In this document: in pieces, positions 1 to 12,700 of the stretch
How the letters are laid out: each line of letters opens with the position of its first letter
Position numbering within the stretch: position 1 is the stretch's first letter
Source of the DNA: Lasioglossum baleicum
Lineage: Eukaryota > Arthropoda > Insecta > Hymenoptera > Halictidae
DNA: 64,000 nucleotides
Direction: 5' to 3'
Assembly (NCBI RefSeq): GCF_051020765.1
Contig: NC_134932.1
Span: 6,820,001 to 6,884,000, forward strand
Program-made: the position numbers and the translations under genes
The notes under the pieces: generated by a model
Seen by the model: the letters and a program-made list of their open reading frames with translations, nothing else
Told to the model about the DNA's origin: nothing
Databases searched by the model: none

Positions 1-786
1 TCATAATCGTCATCGTCATCGTCATCGTTATCGTCATCATCATCATCATAATACTATACAACGTTAATAATAATAACCATCAGAATGACAATGACTCCTA
101 AGAACGACGGGACAAGAAACAGAGAGGGCTGAGAAGGAGGAGGAGAAGACAGAAGGAAAAAATTGCAAACGATTCGTCAGTCTGTATCGCGTTAGCGAAT
201 TCGTTTTAGGCGCTCGTGCTACTTCTCCGTTTCCCGTTGGCAAAATACGATTTCTCGGCGATGGCATTTTGGACACGGACGTCTGGCACCCAACGTAAAA
301 AATCGAGATTGATTAACCGCTATCAAAGTCGATTCTTTGAACCGTAGAGTTTGCGGGAACATCGCGTCCTCGAGAGAGAGATAGAAAGACAGAAGGAGGG
401 AGAGAAAAGGAAGGTGTGATTTGGAAAACGGGTGAAAGAGAAGTGGCAATCGCGACTAGACGAGTCGCGAGATCTTGCGGATTTCACAGATTATATCGAT
501 GCGCCGGCTTCTGATCAAACGGCGCGACGTTGCAACGGCGCTAAGTTGGATCGCTTTCGTGTTTTCCGACTGGTCGAAAGCGTGCGGCGTGCGTGGTCTG
601 GCGTCTGGCGTTTGGCGTCGGTTGGTCGATTCGCCGAGAGCGACGAGGAGGGCGCGACACGCTCCTCCGGTCGCGTTACAGTTACAGGCTCCACTTGCTG
701 TAACTGCAGAGACACAAGCTCCAGCAACCCGATCGCGTCGAGGCGTTCTCGGAAGGCCGTTCGAGGCTATCGGGCCGCCGAAAATC
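1..786 (-). other. 3' UTR / downstream region of the GRB-type gene, with a trinucleotide repeat
   Basis: This stretch lies downstream of the stop codon of the minus-strand adaptor gene. Bases 1-60 are an imperfect CAT/CGT trinucleotide run. The rest is GC-rich and shows no reading frame with protein-like character. I see no clear minus-strand AATAAA, so the transcript may end beyond the left edge. Confidence 0.4.
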
Positions 787-3700
787 CTATCCTCGTAGAG
801 AACCGTCGCCGGCGAATCTCTCGGAATGATCGTTCGCGTTGACGGCGAATCGTCGGTTGGTCTCAGCCGGGGAGGACGGCGAGGACGGGGAAGGCGGAGA
901 GGGTGACGCTCCGTCGTCCTCCGTCATCGGTAGAGACGCCGGAACCACATTTTGCACGTAATGCGTCAATCTTGTGGGCAACGAGCCCGCGTTCAGCTGG
1001 TAGAACGCGATCAACTGTAGCAAATCGTAAAACTTGGTCACTCCCTTGTCGAGCGTGTACAACCAGCAGTTGCATCGCTCGTCGAAAACCTGAAACATCG
1101 TCGTTATCTGCTTAGAATTCGTCGGTCTCGCTTGGATGGAAACGGATCGAGACGTATCGCAACGAAGTACAGTAATCGCGCGATTTTTGTCGGGGCTCGT
1201 CTACGCGATTCAAGTCGAGTGGGGAAAAGTGATCCAACTCGATTCAAAAAGAAATAACTTTCGATAGAAATGAGGTAGAGCGATGAATTTTTTTTTAAAT
1301 TAAAGCTGAAACTTTGCAGAATATGGGAAAAATAGGGAGATTACGGTACAAACGGTTTTTAACCTTGAGAAAATTGAATTGGGCGGCGATGATTGATCTC
1401 GGCTCGGGTATATCGGCGTGAACACCGCAATATTGACTCGAGTGAATCGAATTTTCATTATTTCTTTATGGAACTTTCACTAGCTTATTTCTGACATTTC
1501 TCTGATTAAAATGACACCAAACACGATATAATTTCAACTGTATTTAGTGGTCTAATCGACCATGAAAGTTTCGAACGCAACGAAGGAGAGCGACAATGCG
1601 GGCCTTTGAATTGTGCCGGCGACGGCGCTTGCTCGCGTCTCTTTCTTTCCAATACGCTGATCTTCGTTGCGTTCGAAACTTTCATCGTCGATTAAACCAC
1701 TAAATACAGTTGAAATTATATCGTGTTTGGTATCATTTTGCATTAGAAAAATGCCACGAATATGTTGGTGAAAGTTCCATAAAAGAATAATGAAAAATAA
1801 AGAAGAGTAAATTTCGGTGTTACATTGTGATGACGCGCCTTTTTCATCCTATTTCCTTCTGTCCTTCTCTATGTTCGGCTCGTCGATTGAAGTCTCGGCG
1901 CGGTCGACGCAGTAATAAAACAATAATTTCCCTGCGCAATATTTGACGGTGCAGCGCACAGGCTGTTTGACAAAAATCGCGCGATTACTGTACATAGAAT
2001 CAAGTGGAGACAAAAGCAGAGAAAAAGACAGGAGAGACGCTTACCGGCTGGATTTGCGCGTGAAACACTTTGTCGCTGTATTTGTAGGTCAACACGTACG
2101 CGCCCAAGTTGCTCTTGCTTTCACGGACCAGGAACACTCTGAAACCACCGAAACGATAGAGATAGACGATCGTTGAGGTCGAAACGGGTTTTGGTAGGGC
2201 GGCAGGCGGGTCGGCCAATTTTTACGGCGCGCTGCGGTATCTTACCCATCCACGGAACCGTGATCCCTGACGATGGCCGCCGCGATGTCTCTCTTGAGTC
2301 CTCTGTGGAACCACGGCTGCAAAACGTGGATTCCGTCGTCGAGTCCGTGCAGTCTGACCACCGCGCAGCCCGGCGGCGGTCTCGAGAACGGCCTCCAGGT
2401 CCGCCTCCAATCGATCCCCTCGCTCTCCGCGATACCCTTTGCTTCCTTCGGATCGTCCACGATCCTGCCGACGCTTCCCGTAAAGTCCATGGCCACGAGC
2501 GACCGCACCGATTCCTATTGAACAAGCCGATTCGTCGATTCATGAAAACTGAACGATGAAAAACATCCAAGATGTTTCGGAACTAGAGGGTAGAAACGCG
2601 GCTTCTCGAAACAAGGCTACCGAAAGATTCAAAGTAAAAAATTGATCGACGCCGGTCGACGCCTGTTGCCAGGCCGACAATACCGAGCCGCAGCCGGAGC
2701 TGATGGTCGACGAGGTGCATGGACCTCTAAAAATTTGTACTCCAGGGCACGCGATGATATTTCTATGAATCAATAAACGCAAAATTCCGAAAAACCGCGC
2801 GCCGACGAATACGATACCGCTCTGTTTGGCGAAAGCATCGAAAAGATCGCTCTGTTTCGCGAGGAGGCGGCGCAAGAGAGGGGAAGACTGTCCAGGGGTG
2901 CAGGACGGACCGCTTCCATGCTCGGTCGGAACGGATCAACGTTCCGGGAAGCAGTACTCGCGAATCCAGGGGACGGCTTCGAGCTCTGTCGGCGGTGCGA
3001 GAGAAACCCGCGCTCGGAGCAGAGAGAAGCGAAGGGAGTGAGAGAGAGAGAGATCGTTCAATGTCAAGGTTGTAGAAGCGCAGGCGCGCAAAATCGACCG
3101 ACTCCGTCCGAGCGACCGAGATCGCTGTCGACGAGATACGCGGACGCCGTGATCGCGCCGTGCAACTAGAAACTAGAAAGAGCGAACGCGACTGCAGACC
3201 GAATTGAAACCAGGGGAAAAATAAGGAACGGAGGAATCGGATCGTTTTCGTCAGAGCGACACGATCGACTCGATCGATTCGGTTAGAGACACAGATCGCA
3301 CCGTGCAACTAGAAACTAGAAAGAGCGAACGCGACTGTAGACCGAATTGAAACCAATTAAAACTAGGGGAAAAATAAGGAACAGAGGAATCGAATCGTTT
3401 TCGAGCGACACGATCGATTTGATTAGAGACACAGACCTAGCTCTATTGGTCGTAACATTGAAATGACATAGCGAACCGGAGAACTACGCGGAGTCTATCG
3501 CGCGTAGCCTCGATTTCGGTTTCCGTTTCCGTTCCGAAACGGGAACGGTACGAAACGGAGAGAATCGTGCGGTGCAGTGCAGTGCAAAGCGACTCGACAC
3601 GGAACGAGCACTCGCGTAGCCCCCAGATGATCGATAGCCGACTGCGCGTAGCAACGGCCGACAGCTTCGGGTGCTTCGGTGTTTGTATTCGTCGTAGCCT

Positions 3701-6700
3701 TCTACCTTCCTCGCGAGATTCTACCGAAAACTGACGCTCGAACACTCACGTTGGACACATTGTAGGTGGGGTATTCCTTGGCGCTATCCCCGCTGGTTTG
3801 CTCGCACTGTTTGTTCTTGTAAGCTCTGTAGTTGTCCCTGAGCTGCTTGCCGTACTGCGAAAACAGAAACTCTGAGCGTGTCGCGGACGTCGAATCAGGG
3901 GAAAACGCTGAGAAACGATCGAAAGCAAAAGGGTGGAAGGGCCGTGAAGCGACCCGTAAGAAAAGTATCGGGATTCCTTATTATATGTTATATATATATA
4001 TGTTACCTTGGCGAGTCTCATGGCCGTGAGCCAGCAAACGCGGGACCTTTCGGTTTGGAAAGCGACAACCTTGAGTCCGGATTCTCCGGCCAGGGTACTT
4101 TTGGTTTCTCCGGTATTGGACGGTTTGAGGCACAGGCCCCACTCGAAGGGTGCGTGGAAACGCCACTTTGCGTTCGCGATCTTGTACACCACGAAATCCG
4201 ACAAGTGGGCGAAAGTAGTCAGTTGCTCGGTCTCCTGAAAGCATTCGATCGAAGGAACATTAGTCGTGGGAACGAGAGTGCTCGCGAAACACGATCGATT
4301 GCGTTCGTTTCCCGGTCGACGGTCAACGGTCAACGGTCAACACCGTTGATTATCGTCTTCGTCTTCTTCGCCTTCTTCACCGTCGTCGTCGTCGCCGTCG
4401 TCGTCGTCGCCGTCGCGTCGTCGCCACAACCGTTTCGCCTCCTCTCCGATCTCCGCCAAGGCCGTCGAGGGAATCTCGGCCCTCGGACATCCGAAAAACG
4501 TTCGATTTCTGATCGCTCGATCGATTAACCGCGCGTACGCGTTTGCTGTTACAGCGATTGCCGATCGCGAATCGTCGACTCGGCCGAAAGTATCGCGAGC
4601 ACGGCAATGACGGCAACTGCGATGTCGGCAGAGAGCAGCAGGGCAGATCAGACCGAAGTAAGATAAGGTAAGGTCGGATAAGTCGGACCGTGAACAGAGG
4701 AAGAGAGGTGTGGCGATGGTCGCGAGCGGAACCGGTTTTCGAGTAGTTTCAGAAGCGCGATCTGTCATACGCGCGGAAACGCGACGAGCGAGCGATCATG
4801 CGAACCCATACACTTTCGTGCGAATTAGAAAACGCGGATCGTGAATCGAAGATCGGGATGGATCGCGCGTTACAAATTCCAACGTGGAGCGGCAACCGAT
4901 CAAACGGTTGAACGAGCAAGGCCAAGCTTACGAGACGCGAGAACAGCATCCACTCGTAAACCGATTGTAAATCGAAGGTAAGTGGGCCAACCAGGTTGTG
5001 CGAGGGCAATTACGGTAATAATACGAGGAGATATAACGGGAGGCGTTTGCGAAACGAGTGGCAACCGAGTGGGAAAAAAAGCGAGTCGCGCGTATGCGAA
5101 AAGGAGCGCTCGAAGAACCGAACGAGTGGGTGGCGCGAAACAAGAAAGAAGAAGAAAAAAAGGACGCGACATCCAATGTCACGTATGCGCGTTCTGACGC
5201 GTTTCTTGTTTCCATCCATCTCGAGTTCCGTGTCCTTGCGTTATCGCGTCGCGCGGTTCATCGAGTGTGCCTACCGCCAGATCGGACGGATAGCCTGCCT
5301 GCGTTTCGAATCAGCGTGAATCGACGAATCGACGAGTCGAAGGAGCTAGCGGTAGCCGACGCGGCGGGGTAATAGGGAGAGCGTGCGGCACGCGATACAC
5401 CACGGATTTCCTACGAAAAGGAAACCTTGTGTGCGCGCAAAAGCGCGCGACGCTTTGTCATTATTGGATTCACCGTAATGGAATTTCCGCGTCCTTGCAC
5501 GATGTGAAATTTTTCGCGCGTCCTCCGCTCTCGAGACAACGGAACGTTGTCGCGGCTGACGCGCGACGCGATCCGACGCGATCCGACGCGATCCGAAGCG
5601 ACCCGAACACCCGTTTCTCGTTTCGCTCGGTTACGCAGCAATTCGCGATCCTCCATTCTCTATTCGCCATCCGCTATCCACCATCCGCTGCTCAACGCGA
5701 CGGATGCACCGTCGGTGTGAGAGGGAGGCCGGTATATCGCGGCGAGCGAGTCGTCGCGTCGCGTCGATCGGATGTCGTAGACCCAAAACCCTAGAAAAGC
5801 ACTGTGGCGCGAGGTAACGTCAGCGATTCAAAAGGTACGATATCCTTCCGGCCTAACAAATTAGCGGTTTAGCGGAGGGATCGTCGATCGTCCGATGGCT
5901 TCAACCGACGACAGCGACGGCCAAGCCGACAGAAGGCGATGCCGATTGCCGAAGCCGATCAGCATCGAGGAGCGCAGCCAAGCTAGAGAGGAAGAAAAAC
6001 AGAGAAAATATAGAGAGAAACAGAGAGGAAAGGTAGACAAGAGGCGAGATAGATGCACGCGGAAATGGTTAGGCGGATACATAAGTGGGTAAACGGCTGG
6101 GTCTAGGCACGATGCATCGGAGAAAGACGGGGAGAGCGTGAACGTGTCGGGTCGAGAGTTTATAGTTGAGAGAAACAGAGAAACAAACGGACAGAGAGAC
6201 CGAGAGGGAAAACGGAAGCGAGAGGTACGGAAGTTCAGCTTGCTTTCGCGTGCGCGCGCGACTCCGCGACCGCTGTGTATCCAGAGAAAACTGCATCGTC
6301 GATTCGTCGATTGCGCCAAATTCGTCGTTCTCTGTGCGAGCTCGGCATCCGTTGCGAGCACTCGCTGAATCTCGTTTCGACGAGAGCCAAGCTTGTGGCA
6401 CTTCCTCTGCGGATCCAACGACTTTCTCGCGCTGCGCAACGATCGCAGATGACACCGTTGCTGTACGTATATCGTGGCCGAAACGATAGGAACCGCGCGG
6501 CAATTCTTGTCCCGTTCTCTCGCATTTCTGTTCTTTCTTCGACGAGCGAACAACGTGAAAACCGGTGGCAGCGACGAAGTTCCGCTGGAGGAGTCAACGA
6601 GATTCAACTTACCCCGTTACCCCTAATTACGAGCGACGACAAGTCGATTTCGTCGTTCGCCGCGCATCTAAACCTCCAGGTTTGACTTTCGGCCACTGTT

Positions 6701-9700
6701 TCAGCGAGTTGGCAACTTCCCGCTGCGCGAATCGACACCGCGATAAATTCACGATCACAACGACGAGCTCGAACAATGTCTGATCCCGCGACGCGTCGCA
6801 TCGCATCGTCTCCGTCCAAAAAGAAATCGAAGAGGGATGCGTATATCCTCGGTGCTGGATGACAAACCGTTCTCGCGACGAATTCGTCCTTCCGTCTTTC
6901 TCGATGCTCCGTTTCTCGTGGTCGCCGACTCCTCGACGCCTCTACGACGTTCCTTCGACAATCTTTTCGACCCGTCCGTTTCCATCTCTGGTAGCGGCGT
7001 ATTGACGACTACGCGCAACGACGATGAGCCCCACCGAGGGTATCGGGCTAAGGTGGTGGCAACGGTGTCGGCGACGGTGCCGGCGCCCGGACTTCGGTGC
7101 ACGAAGCCCGTTGCACGGTGGCGATGCCGATGCTCGCCAGTTGCGACAGCTGCGACGACGGCGACGATGACGGTGTCGGTGTCGGTGTCGGTGGCGGTGA
7201 AGATGGAGATGGCGATGGCGACGGCGATGACGATGACGATGACGATGACGGTGACGGTGCGCGAGGATGCCGAAGGCAAGGGGGGGATGGACGAGTGCAA
7301 TGGCGAGGGAGGAACGAAGGAAGGGGTTACTTGTCGAGGCTGCGGGAGTTTGGAGTAGGGAGCGAGCGAGCGAGCGTACCAACGAGCTACAGTAAAACAG
7401 AGAAGCAGAGAGACAGAGAGAGGAGAGAGAGAGAGAGAGACAAAGTAAGAGAGAGAGAGAGAGAAGAGAGAGTGTGAGTGAGTGAGTGAGTGAGAGAGGG
7501 AGAGACAAATAGACGATCTACCGGCAACGGCAGACTGCGCGACGACGCCGATCTTCTTCTTGCTCGATTCACAGCTGTTTTCCCGTTGGTCGGAAAGGAG
7601 ACGTCGATATCGGCGTTGGCGATGGCGTCGCGACGTCGCGACCGATCGGTCCCGCGACACGGCGCGGCGTCGATGCGGCCGGTCGCGATTCAAAGGAGGG
7701 CGACGTCGGCGACGACGAAAGAGGCGTAGGAGGCGCACGCGCGCATCGCCTCCCAACGACGTCGGGTCGACAACTGACGGCGGAACGGCCTGCTGCTCGC
7801 CGGTACCCTCGTGCATCGCGTATCGCGTCGGACAAAGATCCGAAGGTTGCCGAATCGCGCCGCGGAAACAACCGAGGTTCGCAGTCAGCTGGTTACCCGG
7901 CGGCGACGCAGGCCGCAGCTGCGCCTCGCTCTTCGCTTCCTCGATTCCTCGCTACATATCTCGCTACATCGTTACCTCGCCAACTTTCCCGAATCAGCTG
8001 GCCGCTCGCTCGACCCCTTCCCACATTCTTCCCGTTTACCCATTTTTCCTTTTCTCCCTTTTTCCCCTCTTTTCCTCTTTTTCCCCTTCGAGGCGAAATC
8101 GACCGTGCCTTCGGCTTCTCCCGTTCAACATACCGCGGTCCTCGTCCTTATCCGCGAACTTCTTATTCACGCGGGCTTCCATTTCCTCCCGTCGCCGAAT
8201 TTCGCTTTCCTCCCGAGACACCGAGACGCCGGGATGCCGAGACGCGACGCTCCGACGCGACGTCGAGCGTCCCGCGAGATCGAACAAACACCCGGTTCTC
8301 GAAAATCAGCAGGATCGACGAAGGAGAATTCCGTTGCCGTTCTGGATTTCCGATTTTGGCTGCTGCGTTTAGGCTTCGGGTTTCCTGTTTTGGCAAAAAC
8401 CGGCGACAGCTGGAGACGCGATCGTTACCGTTTCCGAAAGTAATTCGAGGGTCGATCGATGCGGGTTGTTCAGTGGCAGGGTGACGGCAGGCTGACAAAA
8501 ACCATAACACGAGGGGCGAGCAACGTGCGAGCCCAATCGAAAGAAAGAGGAGAACGAAAGGGAATAAGCGGTTTCGCAAATTCGTTGGCAGAGGCGTTTG
8601 CGACGCGGAGCGATGTGTCGCAACGGCTACGCGGTGACGAGAGCTGTCGAATAGCCGTGCCCGTGGCGAGAGCTGGAGAAAAGACGCGTTTCGAAATTTC
8701 GCTACGACGAGTGTTTGCTCGCAACGCACGATTCGCGATGCTTGCGAATTCGCTCCGGCTAAGCTGGCGCTCGGTCTCTCCGATCTCTCGGCGTTCGAAC
8801 GCGACCCACGGTTTCTTTCCGCGCACCGTTCACGATTAAAATATAACGATCTACAGTTATCGATTTACTTGCGGTTCTCGGTGTCGAGCCCTACGGCTGT
8901 GAATCGTGTCTCCTTTTCGAAAAACGAGCACAATGTTTCGCTGACGATGCAGCTGGCTCTCGCTCGGCGGCCGCAACCACGCACTCGCGATCGGTACCGC
9001 TGCGCCGGCTCGCGATAACTTTGAATTTCTGTTCACGATTTACCCAGGTCTCGCATCGTTTCGACTCGCCGAGGCCATTCCGATTGCGGGTTCGCTCCTA
9101 GCTTTGTTGCGACCGCGTCCAAAGCGGCGACGACGACGACAATGGGTTCCAGGCTCCGATTTGCTGTTCGGTCCTGATAAAGAACACGCAAACCGCAACC
9201 AAATCGAACCGAACCGACCAACAAGTCAAAACGATCAACTTATCGCGCGGAATGGTCGCGTATTTCTACCGATAGTACTAAAAACGATGGTTACACGGTT
9301 GGGAAATACGCGAAATTTGGCTGACCGCCAAAAGTCAGCCGCGCGCATTCTACTCCAAATACCCTAACCCACTAAACTCGTGCGAAGTCTAAAACGGTCC
9401 TGCCCAATGCGGCGCATTGCTGCGCAGCGCTTCACGGTGGCGGGAAAGCTGAACAGACGTCGCACAGTGGTCTGGTAGCTCGCTTTTTGTGGCCAAAACT
9501 ATTGTAGCGTTATTTCAAGGTTTAATGTTATATTATTATAGGTGGTTGGATTCGTCTTGATACCAGTTAGAATATTATGAAGTAAAAAATATATGTTGAT
9601 ATTTAAAACATTGAGGTGACCTTCATTTTTTTATAAAAAAAAGAGATTTTTCTTAAACTTTTTGTATTGAAGTTTGTAGAAAAGGGAATACTGATTAACT

Positions 9701-12700
9701 TTCGTTGGAAACATTTTTTTGTCAGATCATCGGGAATATTTGAAAAATCTTGTTAACAATTCTTACAATGCATACTATCGTCTAGAAATCGCGGAAAAGT
9801 AGCTAAGATTGAATTCTTCATAGGAATTATACGAAATCTAGTAATGAGAGGTTTTCGGGGTCTCTGACTGGCGCAGAGAAAACATTATACATTATAATCC
9901 CAAGATGCTATGCAATATTCAAGTGGAACTGCGTATCCAGGCGTCGAATAACCGCAGGCCCGTATTTGTTAAAAAAACCGTTTATAGTTCAAGATTGCGG
10001 GAGATTGCAGTTAAAATTTACATGATCTTCTTAGTATATGTTCAAGCTTTCATATAAAACAAGTCCGATGCTTAGCAGTCTTAAGCGTTTTCGTATAATT
10101 CTTTTCAAAGTTTGAAATGCTATTAATTTACGCTATTCGTGTATGGACTAAACAATGCTTAAGAATGGATTAAATATTTGAAATGCGCTTACTAACATAT
10201 ATAAAACCATCATTAAAATCTATTTTCTGATATTCGGTGATTGAAATCTAAAACGTTTTATTTTACTTTGAATTTTCTGACTTTGTCTTTAGAACGCTGT
10301 GTATCTCGCAGCTTTGAAGGGTTGTTACTTTACAGGAAAAAAAATTTTTTCAATGTATTAAAGTTGAAAAATTGAATTTTGGCCACGAAAACAAGGTCTC
10401 CAGACCACTGTGCGTCGCGTGGTCTCTTCTTTCTTTATTCCGATACCGATTCAGGTTCGGGTTCTTGTCGTTCGATTCGCAATGAACGCGTCGACATCGA
10501 CGTCGCGCATTTTCGTTTGTTTCTCGCGAATACGGGATGCTCTGTCCAATTTACTTACCTGTAATCGCCTCGAAGATAGAACGTTCATCTGAAACCAAAA
10601 TACATATGCTGAACTTAATGCTTTTCGTTCGACCATTGCGCGAACGCTACGCGGGTTCGGCGACATCGACTGTCCGGAAAAAGAAATCGGTTCACTACAT
10701 TCACTACACGAAAGGTGTAGCGAGTATCAAGTAGCGAGGGCGATCTCGCCAGTACGGAATGGCCGAATCTTCCGGGAGCTGTCGGTAGCTGGCCGCGAAC
10801 GGAACCCCGGACAAGAACGAGAACGAGAACGAAAACGCAAATCGTTCACGGTTCGTCACGCGTCACGAACGCGAACAATGAAGTGGATGCAACGGAGGTC
10901 GTGTAATATTATGCATTGCGAAAACGTATTGTGCTTGCCCGACACCCTGAACGGAGTAAAACGAGTACAGGGGGAGAGACGGAATTGCGGAAGTTTGAAG
11001 GGTTCCGATGGGAGAAGGTTGGCCAAAAGTGGCAGCCGGCTAGCTGGGCTGCAGAGTAGGCGGGCACCATTGTCATTGCCATTGGCATTGCCAACGGCAA
11101 CGGCAACGGTAAACGGTAGCAGTAGCGACAGGAGCAACCGCGGGAATCAGGAGTATCGAATCAAAGTTCCTCCGTTTTCGGAACGTCCGCAGGAACCGCG
11201 TATCCGGTTGTCAACCAAAATCACCGTTCCGGAACCGAGCAGAGTTTCGCGTGCGCGTTACCTCGATGCCGGGATCGGAGAACCAGGCAATTCGAGATTC
11301 AGAAAGAAGGCGAATACAGAGAAGAGGTTTGTGGTTTGCGAGCAACGCTCTCCTCTCCGAGTCGGCGATTCGACGGCTCGGCGCAGGTGCGGCGCGCCCG
11401 ACGAATAGGAGCTTGTTACCAAGTCCAAATTTTTCGTCTTCTACGATCGATTCCCTCGATTTTCTCGTTGGTGCCAAACTTGCTACATAATCGGGTGCGT
11501 TTATCGTACATAATCGTGTTGCGAACGAAGGACGATGAAAAGATTGTATGGAAGAAATAGGAAGAAGAAGACCACGCGACACGCTGGCAGCGAAGAGAGT
11601 TGTGTGATCGAACCAGAGGACCAAAGTAAAACGGAAAGGTAATCCGTGAGTAGGGCGGTGTATTGGCTAGAGTAGCCAGAGACCGAAGAAGAAAAGAAAC
11701 GCGAACGTACGCGACAACAAGACAACAAGCTGATTACCGAATGGGAGAAAAGAAGATAAGAGAAACGAAACCGAGGGCAGCGGGGACGAGGATGAGCCAA
11801 GGAGGAGACGAGGAGGAGGAGGAGGAGGAGGAGGAGAAGGGGCAAGAGGGAGAAAAACAGAAGAGAAGGAGAAGGAAGAGTGGAAAAGCCGAGCGAGCGG
11901 TGGAAAGGGAGCAAAAGAGGAAGACGGGTGTATGAGAACTGGTGGGGGAGCAAGAGGAGAAGTCGGTGGGAGTTGCTAGGTCGACGACCCAGAGAGCAGT
12001 GTTCCTAGCAGAATAACTCTATCGCCGGCACGAATGTGTGTCACGCGCAGCTCGTTTCGCACCTTCGTTTTACCTGATTGTGAGAGCTAGTTCGCGTAGA
12101 TGCGACGGGAGTCAACAATTCTCTAACTAAACTCTAAAGTCTAAAGTCTCCTGGACGCCCGTCGATCACCGTAGCGGTAGCGTTCGCGCGGATGCGTTAC
12201 CACTTGCTACATATTCCAGTCGAAACTAGACTACTGCTGTACATATCCCTCTCGGACATTGTTTCGGGGTTCGCGTTTCGAATTTCGGGACGGATCGTTC
12301 GCTGAAACAAACGCGAACGCGAGCGATCGCTTCGCGAGGACCACCCACGCGATCTTCTCGATCGTCTTTCGATTCTGTCGACTCTATCGAAGCTGGAGAC
12401 CCGGAGTTTGAAGCGGGCAATGTCGCGCACAGCGAACGTCGTCGTATTTTTTTCACAGGCTGCGAGATAAAGTGAAAAGAAAGCGTCGGCAGGAACGGAG
12501 GCGACGTTGCGCGTCGCTGCGAGGGTATCGAGACTCAACGATAGCTGCAAAAACGCATCGCGGTCGGTGAAAGCGGCTAGGAGAAATATCTTACAATTAG
12601 AAACGACCAATGTGTACGAGCGACCTGCGCTACGTCGACGAATCCTTGTACTTGTACTTGCTCGACGCGATCGAGACTAATAACGAGAACACTTATCCCC

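Noticed and set aside
3878..4528. 216-codon plus-strand frame over the PH exon
   Set aside because: It is a shadow of the minus-strand PH-domain exon, which has clear splice sites and homology.
5861..6607. 248-codon minus-strand open frame
   Set aside because: The GC-rich intron favours long chance frames. The sequence is Arg/Ser-rich, overlaps open frames on the other strand and has no recognisable family.
6755..7816. 353-codon minus-strand open frame
   Set aside because: It runs through GTC/GAC and GA simple repeats inside a GRB intron, giving only Arg/Ser/Leu/Thr low-complexity sequence with no domain and no supporting splice structure.
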